Shown one piece after another: positions 44,986 through 56,936 of a stretch of 64,000 nucleotides of DNA (position 1 is the first letter of the stretch; the number at the start of each line of letters is the position of its first letter). Origin of the DNA: Rattus norvegicus (Eukaryota > Chordata > Mammalia > Rodentia > Muridae); the NCBI RefSeq assembly GCF_036323735.1, contig NC_086034.1:66180439-66244438 (forward strand). Reading direction: 5' to 3'. The position numbers and the translations under genes are program-made. The notes beneath the pieces were generated by a model. That model was not told the DNA's origin. It searched no databases and was given only the letters and a program-made list of their open reading frames with translations.

Positions 44986-47153
44986 TCTATTTGACTGGGT
45001 GACAAAAAGGGAACAACTTCAACTTTGTTGAAGCAATGTAGAGGAAAGAGCTGCGGGAAATAGAGGAGAAAATGTAAAGACTATTACACTGTAGCTACTA
45101 TTTAGAAACTTGATTTGTATTTGCAACATTGTTAAATTAATAATGGTAAAGGAACGAGTTCATCAATAGGAGAACGTTCACATTACATCACCACATAGGG
45201 AGTTCCATTCAGGCATATAATTATGTCTCTGAGGTATTTTATTTTTATAATATGGAAAAGTAAGTATAATGCTAGTTGATTAAGCAATGAGCCCTTGTTA
45301 AAAAGTTAAAAAGCTGCAAGAAAATATAGTAACAGGATTGACTACTAATTGATGGATTTGTGAAGCATTTTTTTGCTTATTCTTTTAATGTGGCAGATTG
45401 GTAATGTTCAGCAAACAGCCTCTGTAATCAGAAAAAAAATGCTACTTCAATTTTCTAAGACTTATATATGGCACTAGAAACACGGATACATCCATGGAGC
45501 TAATATAGGTAATAAAATCATGATACTCAGCTTTTCCTTTTGTGCAGTATCTGTCACTGGCTGAGTTTAGGATTATTTACCTCCTAGAACTGAAATGATG
45601 GTAGGTCCGGTATGAGGAGGGAAACACTGGAGATTGGGGCTGCATTCCTATTTTGGTGAGGAGGCTGATGGATTCTGGTGGTTTATGCAGGCTATAGCAT
45701 TTACAACTGCATTGATCTTCTCTTCTCTTTTTTATTTCTTTTTTTTTGTTCTTTATCTTTTCTTTTTCTTTTCTATTCTTCTCATTTTATTTTTAAAGAG
45801 TGTGTTGCTAAAGCCTGGTCTGGGAAATAGTCAAGGAGGGTTGTTACCCACAATATGAGGGGAGGTGAAATGTCTTCTAGCTTTTAACTGACTTTGAATC
45901 CTGTCCTTTTGGCCAGCATAACTGGCTCTCTGCCGTTAGAGGGCAAACACTCTCTCTGTTGGTTTTCAGATGTCATTTCCCCCTTTGGTTTTGTTGATGG
46001 TAAAAACGTTGCCTTTGCATCTGAAACTGGAAACTTTCTTTTTCACGCTGGAGTCTGGGTCAAATTCATTGGAAGTCCTTCCCTTATCTGTGGGAAGATC
46101 AAGATCTTCCTTTAGTCGGTTCTCATTTAGATTGAGGTGAAAAACTCTTAACACTTTTTCCTTTTAATTCAGCACCTCCAATTCAGCTCCTGGTTCTGCT
46201 CTTCTGTCATTACTGACTGTCCTTAATTAAATCGTCCCATGACTTTGAACCAGGGGCAGTCAACCTCAGTGTTCTGCTTCCTTTGGAGGACCCGTCCTTT
46301 TCTTCGTTCCCTGCCATTTTGTTAGTTTCCTTGTTTAAACTCTCAGCCCTGCCCAGTCAAGAGATCCTTTGGCATTTAAAAAGTAGCTCTGATGTGTTTG
46401 TTCTCCCAGCAGTTGGAATTCCTCTCTCATACACTTACTCGTTCTAAACCCCTGAAAGATGTGACTATTCTATCACATTAGCTGGGGTATAGTGAAATGT
46501 CTATACATAAAGTTCCCAGTGATTTTGTCAATTACACTTAATTCTCATACTGCTTGGAACGCATTTTTGCCCATTTTCCATAGGGGGAAATCCCTGAAGT
46601 TTATCCCCCTGCCCACCACCCAGGCTGTCTATTCAAGATTCATCTCTCTCCAAATACTGCATTTGCTCACTGGTGTATGACCTCTTTGTAAGTAACCAAA
46701 GCAAACAGTATTCTTGTGTGATTGAGCTTTTCAACTCGCATTAGCATTTCATGATATGCGTGTGCCACCCACTTGCCTGTCCCTGTGAAAGAGAAAGGCA
46801 CGGGGCTGTCTCTATTCCCCAGGCTATCTTACAGAACCAAACCCAAGATTTTTGTATGTGGAAAGTGAAGATTTCACAGCTCTGCTCCTGACCTAGCCTC
46901 ATCCATTGCCCTTCACTCGAAGCCCAGCAGGGGAATTCTCCTTACTCCTGTCTAACCTGTCCCCCATCAGCAGTTCTCGCTCTCTTAGTGAGCACCCACT
47001 TCAGTGTCTCCTATTTGCAGGTAGATTCTCTTGGAGAGCTTATTCAGAGCACAGATTCTTGAACTCACTTCCACTTGGTCTTCTTGTGGGACTCCTAGCA
47101 AAGGGACTGTTTTGTTTTGTGGGTTTTTTTGTTGTTTGTTTGCTTTGTCTTTT

Positions 47154-47157
<4 letters not shown>
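44986..47157. other. Mostly unique sequence
   Basis: No gene recognised. A T-rich patch at 45722-45800 makes a Phe-rich frame (45634-45858). Frames at 45894-46115 and 46906-47298 lack family features. Confidence 0.4.
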
Positions 47158-47184
<27 letters not shown>

Positions 47185-47218
47185 TTGTGTGTGCGTGCGC
47201 GTGTGTGCGCGCGTGTGT
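47158..47218. repeat. (TG)n then CG-containing alternating tract
   Basis: About 61 bases of nearly perfect purine-pyrimidine alternation: (GT)n followed by gcgtgcgcgtgtgtgcgcgcgtgtg, a classic Z-DNA-prone composition. Confidence 0.96.
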
Positions 47219-47360
47219 TGGGTGGGTTGTGCTCGACTCTTTTACCTACTTGTGAGACCTTTTGCCTCCTACTAGGTTACCTTGTCCAGCCTTTATAGGA
47301 GATATGTGCATTGTCTTATTATAAGTTTTTATACTGTGTTTAGTTGATATTTCAGAGAGG

Positions 47361-47403
47361 ATATATGTGTGTGTGTATATATATATATATATATTATATA
47401 TAA
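47361..47403. repeat. (TG)n/(TA)n compound microsatellite
   Basis: A few TG units followed by about ten TA units. AT-rich sequence continues to about 47690. Confidence 0.92.
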
Positions 47404-47587
47404 TGACAACAATAGAAACAAAACAAGAACACTGCTATTCGATAGGTACTGTAAGACTCTATCTATATCTGTCTCTATAGTTATATATTTTATTTATATA
47501 TTTATATATAGCTTTATATATATTCTTTATAAAACCTTTTGCATATATTCTTTATAATATATATTCTTTATATAAATTATATACATG

Positions 47588-47625
47588 TATTTATTTAAAC
47601 CTCTATATGTGAGTTTAAATAAATA
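47588..47625. repeat. AT-rich inverted repeat
   Basis: Arms tatttatttaaac (47588-47600) and gtttaaataaata (47613-47625) are perfect reverse complements with a 12-base loop. Confidence 0.9.
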
Positions 47626-47690
47626 TACATGCATATATACATATGTATGAGAATATGTATATACATAAGAATACACACACACACACATAT

Positions 47691-48295
47691 ATAAAAAGAC
47701 AGTGAAAGAAAGTCTGAGAGCAATTCCTATGTCATTTTTACATTACCTCAACATGGAGATACATAATGTGAAGCTCCAATGGCCTCTTTCATAAATACTT
47801 TGTGGCTGAATTCAGCATATTCTTACTTGAGGCCTGAGCTGATCCTCTGCCTCTAAAATTAGCTCTCGTTCATCCTGTGGCCTGTCAAGGTAATGGACCA
47901 GCAGCATCTATCTCTGAATACGATGAAGGTGCGCTTAGCATTAGTAGCACTGGAGATGGCTTCTGCTCTCTCCCTGTCTTCATGTCCTTTGCATTTATGT
48001 TCAATCCCAAACTTACTTTTCCTGCCCCACTGATTTCTATGGAACTTGCACCACATCCTCTAGAATCCCAAAGGCACAGCTCCTGTGTCTTCACATGCAG
48101 AGCCTTTCCAGAACTTACTCCAGTGAGTTGGAATGATCAATGGTTTATTTACTCCTTTAACAAATGGAAAGGACAAAGAAAAGAGATAATTGAAAATATT
48201 ATATCCTTTTCAGTTTTGCAGCTAAGGAAAAAATAGAAACTATTTTCAAAAAGTATTATTTTTTTTTGCTCAATCTATAATTTTTCTAGATGGAA
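47691..48295. other. Unassigned sequence
   Basis: No gene or repeat recognised. Frame 47877-48236 has no family features. Confidence 0.4.
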
Positions 48296-48690
48296 AAAAG
48301 GGAGGGCAGGATCAGCTGTTGGAGGAGGTAGGGGAGAAGGACAGAGGGTCAAGAAATTGAAAGGATGTGTGTAGAAGTGGGGCATAGGGAACTGGGGGTA
48401 GCAGCAGGAAAGTCCCGGATGCCAGGGAAGCAAGAGGACTCCAGTACCCAGTGGGAATGATATTAGCCAAAATACCAGAACCTGTAGAGACCATATGCAG
48501 TGGTAAGGCATGGCCCCAGTGGAGGGATGGGGCCACCCACTCATCTCAAAAATTAACCCTGAATTACTCCATTCTAAAGGAAAGTTAGGAACAAAGAGTT
48601 GAACAGAGACTGAAGGAAAGGTCATCCAGAGACCACCCCACCTAGGGATCCATCCCACATGCAAACACCAAAAAACATTCTTTACTAAAA
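48296..48690 (+). mobile_element. L1 (Lx-type) 3' UTR fragment, sense
   Basis: Blocks in L1 3' UTR order: aagtcccggatgccagggaagcaag (about 48411), gatattagccaaaatacc (about 48459), ggggccacccactcatctcaaaaatt (about 48529), actgaaggaaaggtcatccagagaccacccc (about 48610) and ggatccatcccacatg (about 48647). It lacks the 3' terminus and A-tail. The reverse frames over it are not genes. Confidence 0.85.
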
Positions 48691-49332
48691 ATTTACTTTT
48701 CGATCTTTTTTTATGCAATGCACATCCTATTACTTAAATTCTTTCTCCACAAATCATTCTTTCCTTTTCTTCCAATTCTTTTGGGAATGTTGGATTTTTT
48801 TTTCAGCACAACTTAGAAATTATTGCTCTGATTTGAAAGATCATCAGTTCTTTTCAGTCCACTTCTCGAAACTATTACCTTTTTAGGAATGACAATAGAT
48901 ACTCGCTCTTAAGGAAGGAACAGATTTGGATCTATTTGCAACCATTCAGTTTGCTAATTATTCACCAGTGAGAATTTCATTTTCCATGCCACCCAGTGGG
49001 ACCATGAAATAGTTTAGCATTCATAAAATAACAGGTATAGTTAGTTCTTCCTTGTGGATGTGGGGTATTTTCATACTCTGGAATGAATTTTCTGGTACTA
49101 GGGGTTCAGGACTTTTAATGGGTACAACCCAGTTTATACTGAGTCAAACCAGCATTTTGGGTTGTGGGTTCTGCTTAGAAACAGGACAGCCATGGCTGCA
49201 ATATGAACAACACTAATTATCCAGACCCTTCACACTGGGGGTTTTGTCATGCAAATTACCCTATACTTAGCTATATACATAAAGTCAAGGTTTCCTACAT
49301 TTGAGTTGAACAAAATATAAACAATGCTTATT
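48691..49332. other. Unassigned sequence
   Basis: No gene or repeat recognised. Confidence 0.4.
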
Positions 49333-49343
49333 ATAATTAACCA
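49333..49343. repeat. B1 target-site duplication, left copy
   Basis: ataattaacca, repeated exactly at 49486-49496. Confidence 0.9.
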
Positions 49344-49485
49344 TTTGTTGGTTTTACTGAGACGGAATTTTTTCTGTGTAGTCCTGACTGTCCTGTGACT
49401 CATTTTGTAGACCAGGCTGTCCTCAAACTCAGAAATCTGCCTGCCTCTGCCTCCTGAGTGCTGGGACTACAGCACTATGCCTGGC
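49344..49485 (-). mobile_element. B1 SINE, antisense
   Basis: Complement of B1 (7SL-derived): T-rich left end (A-tail), gtagaccaggctgtcctcaaactcagaaatctgcctgcctctgcctcc-type sequence (about 49408-49453), gagtgctgggactacagc and tgcctggc at the right end. Nearly full length and flanked by 11-bp duplications. Confidence 0.96.
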
Positions 49486-49496
49486 ATAATTAACCA
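49486..49496. repeat. B1 target-site duplication, right copy
   Basis: Exact copy of 49333-49343. Confidence 0.9.
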
Positions 49497-49862
49497 ATTT
49501 TATGAGTGCTCAACAGAACCTTACTTAATACTCTGGAAACAAATGCGGTTGCTTTTCAAGTATTACCAAAGAACAAGTGATACAAAGGCAAAGAATACGA
49601 AGACAATGAAATCAGTTAGAGACCATACTCTTTTTGCTGACTGGTCTGTGATTCTTCCTCAATTTGGTTCTAATGCTCCAGTAAGTTTAGGAAAACAAGT
49701 TCAGAATGGGTGTCCCATGTTTGCATTTGCGTGTTCTCTATCAGAGCTTGGTTTTTTCAGATATGTTGAATTTGGGGTAAATTTGGAATACCAAATAGGT
49801 AACTTGTAAATCTAAATACAATGAAAAGCCAGTGAGAATGTTTGACATCAAAAAAGAATTAG

Positions 49863-49960
49863 GGGGTTGGGGATTTAGCTCAGTGGTGGAGCACTTGCCT
49901 AGTAAGCACAAGGCCCTGGGTTCGGTCCCCAGCTCCGAAAAGAACTAAAAAAAACAAACC
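49863..49960 (+). mobile_element. ID SINE, near consensus
   Basis: Second rat-type ID. Starts ggggttgggg; A-box-like tagctcagtggt (49876-49887); B-box-like ggttcggtccc (49919-49929); body ends ccagctccg; A-rich impure tail to 49960. The 9-mer aagaattag flanks it at 49854-49862 and 49961-49969. Differs at a few body positions from the copy at 42326. Confidence 0.97.
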
Positions 49961-49969
49961 AAGAATTAG

Positions 49970-50256
49970 ATTGGAAACAAGGCATATTTCAAAGACACTA
50001 CTGTTGTCATTGCATCCGATAATTCATTCAGTCAATCACATATTCTTGTCCTGACATAATATGGGATGACTACAGCCCACAAAACAAGTTAAAATAAACA
50101 TGTAAACACTCATAATATATAATGGATTTTACTATAAGTTCACTCAAGAAAGCTCAAGAAGAATTAAAGGCTCCTTACTATGAGGGATTCTCATTCTCAC
50201 TACCATCTTTTCATATAGCATTTAAGGATAGTATTGCACTAGAGAAACAGCTGTGC

Positions 50257-50258
<2 letters not shown>
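49970..50258. other. Unassigned sequence
   Basis: No gene recognised between the ID and the (TA)n. Confidence 0.4.
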
Positions 50259-50296
<38 letters not shown>

Positions 50297-50320
50297 CATA
50301 CATACACACATACATATGTA
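50259..50320. repeat. (AT)n with CATA-rich extension
   Basis: About 18 AT steps with one tg interruption, then imperfect CATA units. Confidence 0.94.
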
Positions 50321-50911
50321 ACACACATCCAAGAATCTGCAGAACTCACATCAAGGCTGTCATGAACTCTAAGACATGGCATTTTATCAACCAAGATCAA
50401 ATGAATCACATGGTTCAGATAGCATATTAGAGCATGCTAATGTGTTTTTATTAAGGAGAAACACATGCCATTGTCTTTCGTGGACCACATCCTGAACACA
50501 TCCCACCCTGGCTGCATCATAGAGGATAGGCGTTCCCTCTCCGTCCCTGCTTCCCTCTCACAGGCAAGCTCACCTCCCCAAGCCCTGTGTTTTCAATCAG
50601 AGAAAGTGTCCCAACCTCTTATCTTCTGATGCTGCTTCTTGCTAAACAGATCAAAGATAACAGAAAGTGGCAGGAAGTGCCCTTCCAGCAAGCAGAGGTC
50701 AGAAGCATCTCTGCTGAGGCCCTTGACAGTGGTTTTGGATAGTTAGAGTCATGATCATATCGAGATTTAAAATGTAACTACTAGCACCCCGCGTTCCTCA
50801 ACCTCTTAAGATTTTAGAAAATTTCTTGCCAAGAAAATGTATTGGCTTTATGTAAACATCTAGCAATTACTAACTATGAGTTAACTTTTACTTTTAACTA
50901 TTGTTTTTTTT
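50321..50911. other. Unassigned sequence
   Basis: No gene recognised. Confidence 0.4.
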
Positions 50912-51240
50912 ATTGGATTTTTTTATTTGCATTTCAAATGTTATCCCCTTTCCCGGTTTCCCCGTCCATAAACCATAAACTTCCTATCCCAACCCCTCTC
51001 CCCTGCATCTATGAGGGTGTTCCCTCATTTAACCCCTTCCTGCCTCCCTGCCCTGACATTCCCCTACACTGGGACATTGAGCTTAAGCAGGACGAGAGAC
51101 TTCTTCTCCCATTGATGCCTAACAAGGCCATCCTCTGCTACATATGTATAGTCTTTGGATGGTGGTTCAGTCCCTGGGAGCTCTGGCTGGTTGGTATTGT
51201 TGTTCTTATGGGGATGCAAGCCCCTTCAGCTTGTTAATGC
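50912..51240 (-). mobile_element. L1 3' end, antisense
   Basis: T-rich left end, then atttgcatttcaaatgttatcccctttcccggtttcc (about 50926), complement of the L1 3' terminus; C-rich stretch; gaggccatcctctgctacatatg-like block (about 51128) and ggtattgttgttcttatggggatgcaagccccttcagct (about 51192). Truncated within the UTR. Frame 50842-51237 is UTR noise. Confidence 0.88.
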
Positions 51241-54044
51241 AACAGAGCATTTCTAACAGCAAAGGGAGAACGTTCGGGCTTCTGTGGGTTTTGGTAAATA
51301 TGCTAGGAATGGAGAAGTGTGAAAAGTGACTGGTGGTTCAGCCATGCCAATCGGATGAGCATGTTACATGGCTTCCTGGGATTTCACCTGGAAGTTTTCC
51401 TTTATATCGCTGACGTGAGACACTTCCCCTCTAAGCATTGCTTAGATATCTGCTTCGTTTGAGGATCACGCCCATCCGTGTTGGCCTCTCGAATGAAAGG
51501 AAGTGGAAAAGCTAGCAGAGTGAAAGGCAACATGGCGGAAGACTTTGGTCCCAGTCCCCAAGTGAGAAGTAGAAGAAAGGCGTTGTTAGGCATACTTTGT
51601 CCTTCATGTGCATGCAGAGATGCATATAAAGGCCACAAAGCTGTTTGAACAGGTGCTTTAAAGGAGCATGTTAAATAGTCTCTCTGTCTCTTTAGAGTGT
51701 GAGAGTCCATACAGCTGCATGAGATGGATGATCTAAAACGACGGAACTGCCAGAAAACCCTGTCTAGTAAGAACTCTGTGATCGTAGGGCGACAGTATCA
51801 TTTCAAGAGACTAAGTGAGTTCCCTAAATTACATGCTGTATATGACTGAATGGAGCTCCACACAGACACTCTTTCTTCTTCCCACTACTGATTCCTAGAC
51901 ATTGTCATAATTCATCTATCACAAGTTTGTTCCCTCCCGGTTGCATTCCTAAAGCCATTTATGCATCCCCCACAGTGTCTCTCAGAGTCACGATCAATTC
52001 TTTCTTTCTTGCACACTCCATCAAACAGAATTTCCTTCCAACTACATTCAGGCTTTCTACATGACATAGCTATAATTATGGAAGATATGAGCAATTATTT
52101 GTAGATAATCTCATTGTATTCAAAGATGTACCTGCTAAAATGGTTGATTTATTAAAAAAAAAAAAAGAAAAGTGTAAGGGACTTGTCTCTCTACCCCCAT
52201 TACTGCTATGCTAAGAGTTACCATAAAGAGTCAAACTAAAGTAGCATTGAGAAATATGTAGGAGATAAAGAATACATGGGCTGCTGAAGTGCCAGAGAGT
52301 GAGTTTACAGGAAAGGATAGTCTTCTCTCCTGCCAGAGATTCCTTCTGTGGAGGTAGGGCTTAAAAGTAAGGGAGACAAACAAATGGAGAGCGTTTTCCC
52401 AAAGTGAGAGTTGACAGATTACAGAGTGATCAGTAATGGTTCCTGCATGTGCTGCTAGGCAACCACTCAATACAGAAAAATATTTGGTAAACACTTCACT
52501 CGTCTCAATGTTTCAAAAGTTAAATATTTACCGGGAGTGGGGGGGGGATCTTGCTAGAGGAAAATGCTGAAGATGAAACATGACCCTGAAAAAGGTAACT
52601 ATAGTCATCTGACAATTCGAAAAAGAGAAAGCAATTAAAATGTATTTCTCATATATGTTAGCCTGTAAGCATCCATGAGACAGAATTCAGAAATATATTT
52701 GGATATTTTCACAGAGATATTTTTATGATAGAATTATATCTACTTCATATTACATTTTCTGAAGATGGTCACATCAATGCATGCTATCCCACTTGACTTT
52801 CTTATAAATTGTTGAAACCCATCCATGGACAGTTTGGTTTGTTGTTTCCTTTCACTGCATATGGGCCAAACTTAAAGTTAGAGTCAACTGAGTAGAAATT
52901 AGCCTCCAGCCGAGGATGTAAAAGACAGCTCAATTTTCAATTTACTGTTTGCTTTTGGCACCTAGTCAATGGTGTGAAAAGATATAGACCGTCCTATATA
53001 GAAAGTTCACAAGCAGAGTCCCCAAAATATCAATTGGACACCTAACTGTTAGTGCCAGTACGAAATTTATGTGTAGAAGAGGTTTCCTATGCAACCAGTA
53101 TAGTCATGAGCATAGAGCCTTCCTCCTGAACTCCAGACAGCAGGAAAATACAGTGTCTACAATTCTCAATTTTCAACTTACAAGGTCTACTTGCATTACA
53201 GCACTAAATTATTGAGTAATTAGTTGCATAGCCACTGTACCTAGAAAATATATTAATCAAGTTGTTATACCTACAGATACACTAATTCTTGATATATAAG
53301 AATTTATCTGTAACTTACAAATAACCTCACCTTTAAAACAATGAAATCTATTCAAAATATTAGACTAGTAAACATTTCAAATTTTATGATTTTTTAAAAT
53401 TTTACCCATGTGCTCATAGTGTGGTATCATTTTCTTGATTTTGTAAAGTGTTCAATAAAGTAGATAGCATTAAAGGCCACACTAATGCCCTTTGTCCCTT
53501 GAGCCTTGTCTGTACCTGACCTGACTGATGAATAAGTGATCCAGGCATCTGTTCAAGTCTGCCTTGTGCCAGAGTCAGAATTGTCTTCCAAGAGATACAG
53601 CAATTAAGAATTAAAGAGTGGCATGACAGACAATAGGATAGTCAAGTGGTGTAGACTTGGGGGATGGTTGTTGGCATGGGTTTCACAGAATTGAAAGAGA
53701 CTTGTCTTTAAAAGTAGGATGGAAATAATATAGTCTTAGAGAGTGAGAAAGTCCAGGTTGTATGATCCTCGTTATTTCTCTTGCTTTGGAATTTTTGACA
53801 TTTTCATTGAATCTGAACAAAACTTCCTTTTCATAAGTTTCTAGTTTCGCTGCCTTCTCAGTCTTGAATCTATGAATGACTAAATCTGTCTGAAGAAGAA
53901 TGTGTGTGAAAACCATTGGCATCATGAAAGCCAGAAGACTTCCTGGTCCTTTAACTCTTATATTCTACCTTCTTCATAGTGGTTATTAATAGAGTAACAG
54001 ACTCTTGGTTAACAAAATGAGCAAAAATGTATTAGCATACATTT
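51241..54044. other. Unique stretch with a CpG-richer start
   Basis: No gene recognised. 51260-51800 has about 15 CpG by eye, well above the surrounding density, and contains caacatggcggaa (51528-51540), a YY1-like site. The reverse frame 51402-51710 has no family features. The rest is ordinary AT-rich sequence. Confidence 0.4.
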
Positions 54045-54145
54045 ATTAACTTATTTATTTACATTCTAAATGCTGCCTCCACTTCTTGGTTTCCTCTCCC
54101 AGAGTTCTCACCCCAACATCCATCCCCTTAGTCTTTGAAAGGGTG

Positions 54146-54191
<46 letters not shown>

Positions 54192-55095
54192 CATATGCAC
54201 CTACCCACCCCCAATTCACCCCCTAGAATCCCCACTTTCTGGGGCATCAAGTCTCTACAGGACTAGGTATATACTTTCTCACTGAGGCCAGACAAGTCAG
54301 TCCTCTGTTATCTATGTGCCAGGAGCCACAGACCAGCCCATGTATGCTCTTTCTTTGGTGACTTAGTCTCTGGGAGATCTGATAGGTCCATGTTAGTTGA
54401 TATTATTGTTCTTCCTATGGGGTTACCATCCCCTTCAGCTCCTTTAATCCTTCCCCTAACTCTTCCATAAGGATTCTTGACCTTAGTATCTGCATCTGTC
54501 TCAGTCCTGGTCTAGCCTCTCAGAGAACAGTCATGGTAGGATGCTGTCTACAAGCACAACATGGCTTCAGTCACAGTGTTGGGCTTTGGTGCCTGTGCCT
54601 GGGATGGATCCCAAGTTGGCCAAATCACTGGATGACCTTTATTTCCTTCTCTGCCATTTTTGTCCCTGCATTTCCCTTAGACAGGAACAATTCTATGTCA
54701 AAATCTTTAAAGATGGATTGGTAGCCTCATCTCTCTACTCGTGGAGTCCTGTCTGTCTACTAAAAGTGGTATCTCCAGCTCCCATTTCCCCACTTCAGCT
54801 AAGGTCATCCCCATCAGGTCCTGGGAGCCTCTAACATTCCTGGTCTCTGGGACTTTCACCCATGATTCAACTCATAGACCATAAAAAGTTTAACAAGAAG
54901 GAAGACCCACTTAGAATGGGGGAAGAAAATAATGATGGGAGGCAGAGGGAGAGAGGGAACTGGATGGCAGGGGAAATGAGAACAGGATCATGTATTTGGG
55001 GGTGGGCAGGAGAGAAGCCCAGAGGGACAGGATAATAAATGGAAATATGCAACTGCAGGGGGAGTATGGGGCATGGGAACCTGTAGAGCATTTTT
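54045..55095 (-). mobile_element. L1 3' UTR insertion with inverted 5' part (twin-priming structure)
   Basis: 54045-54863 is antisense L1 3' UTR, 3' end at left: atttatttacattctaaatg, C-rich region, ggcatcaagtctctacaggactagg (about 54244), gggatggatcccaagttgg (about 54601) and aaggtcatccccat (about 54802). 54865-55095 is sense and holds the earlier part of the UTR: cataaaaagtttaacaagaaggaagaccc, ggaggcagagggagag and agaagcccagagggacagg. The sense block's outer end (ggaacctgtagagc, about 55090) and the antisense block's inner end (gtgaaagtcccagagacc, about 54860) are directly adjacent in an L1, as expected for twin priming. No ORF2 is included. No duplication identified with confidence. Confidence 0.82.
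54147..54189. repeat. (CA)n microsatellite inside L1 3' UTR
   Basis: About 21 CA units inside the antisense L1 UTR, between a gaaagggtgcc block and the CCCC-rich continuation. It presumably grew from a short CA present in the UTR. Confidence 0.96.
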
Positions 55096-55139
55096 ATTGG
55101 TTGAGAAATCTAATATTAAAATGATGGATTCTGGTGTAA

Positions 55140-55400
55140 ACCTTTTGTTGAATCATCACATGGCAGGAGGCATCCCATGGTAGAAAGACAAAGTGGCAGG
55201 GCAGTGTAGGAAAGAAGAAAGGAAAGAGAAATGAAAAACATTCCTATGAGAGGACAAACAGCCTTATAAGATTACAGTATGAGCTTGTGAATGCAAAACC
55301 ATAATAACCTCAATATCTTAAGTCCCACCTTCTATTACCAACATGATAATGATTAAAATTTCATCATGAACTTGGGCAAGGATAAACATTCAATTAGAAT
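55140..55400 (+). repeat. Possible ancient mammalian dispersed repeat
   Basis: The stretch gtgaatgcaaaaccataataacctcaatatcttaag..tcccacctt...attaaaatttcatcatgaacttgggcaaggataaacattcaatta resembles a widespread mammalian repeat with that block order. I cannot name it. Strand is that of the text as read. Confidence 0.35.
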
Positions 55401-56936
55401 GTTTGTGAAATATATATTCATTCATCTCTCTTCTTTCTCAGGGCATACTTGCCTTCTTTAATGTTATCCTCTCTCCTTAAAACAAAGATACATGTGAAAG
55501 AATCCATTTGTATTTCTTAAGACTTATCCTTTCTCACCAGAAAAACCAATAGATTAACATGAGTTAATAGCAAAACAATATTTGAATTATTCTACCTTTT
55601 ATAAACACACATTCTGAAAATATAAAAATAAGGTTAGTTATTACTTAATTTTTATATATGTGATAGATGTGAAAATCCTACTTCCACAGAAGGAATCCCT
55701 GGCTGGAGAGAAGAGTGTATCCTTTCTTGTCCACTCACTCTCTAGATAATATATTCATCTTTTGTTCTTTTGTCAACAAATTGGCAGTCTCAGCATTCTG
55801 TGCCATGAACTCAGGTGGAGCAAACCAGGTTGATTTTTGAGCTAGGACCCCATTTGTCTTATGTAAATGAGCAAGACTTCTTTTACTATTTATAGGTTAT
55901 GAACAAGCATTGTATTACATTACAATGTTTGACATTAAAGTATTAGCATTTTGTACAAACTTGAAAAAAATGTTAATGTAAGTCAATGCTCGTCTGGATT
56001 CTAGTTACAAAAGGTTCCGAAGTCCAGAGAACCACATAGGTCTATCACAGCAATAACCCCACTCCTGTTACTAATTCCCTGTATTGGTTACATTGGGATA
56101 TCTTTGAGAACTCTTGGGCCTTTCTCTATTTTTGATGAGTTTGCATTGAGGGGGCAAACTGGAAAAACTTTCAGTTTCCTGTCATGTGAATTCAAAGAAT
56201 AAAATTCGTGGGCTGCAGTTGGTGATTATTAAAGAATATATTATAAATTCATGGATGGATAAAAGATATATAGATATAGATATAGATATTAATGCTCCTA
56301 TATACTATGAAAGGTCTTGGGAAACAGGGGGCCACTGAGCTGCTAGTTTGAGCCTTTTACAGGACAGGGATGAGTTATAATCCAGCTGTACCAACTGAAC
56401 TTTGAGGTGTCCAGGTGCCTCATCTCAGTTTAGTTACATAGCCACATGTACCTCTAGACAGAGGGTCGGGGAGACAATAAGAAAGCAGGAACCAGATCAC
56501 TCTTTAGGAATCCCTGCCTCTAGCAAGGACATTCTCAGAGCTCGGGGTTCTTGGCTCAGAGATCATAAGACTCTGATGTTGTGATAAAATATAGTGACAA
56601 AAACAACTTAAGAAAGGAAGATTTTCTTTTTTCTAACAGTTCAAGGGACAGGTCCTTGTGATGGGGAAATCAAGGCAGCAAGAGACTGAAACTGCTCATC
56701 ACCTGCATCTCAGTGACAGCCCAGGGAGGGATGCATGCCTGTGGTCATCTCATCCTATCCTGTTCATCTTACCTAATCAAGATAGTTCTGGAAAGGCAAT
56801 GCCCAGAAGTCTATCTGCCAGAAGTCTATCTAGACCTCATTGAATTGTCAGTTGAGATTATCTACCACAGCCATCACAGTAATGCCTACAGTTAGTTTTC
56901 CCAGTCCTCTCCTCAGCATCACTTTGAGCATCACTT
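55401..56936. other. Unassigned sequence
   Basis: No gene recognised. A short (GATATA)n patch at about 56262-56292. Confidence 0.4.
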
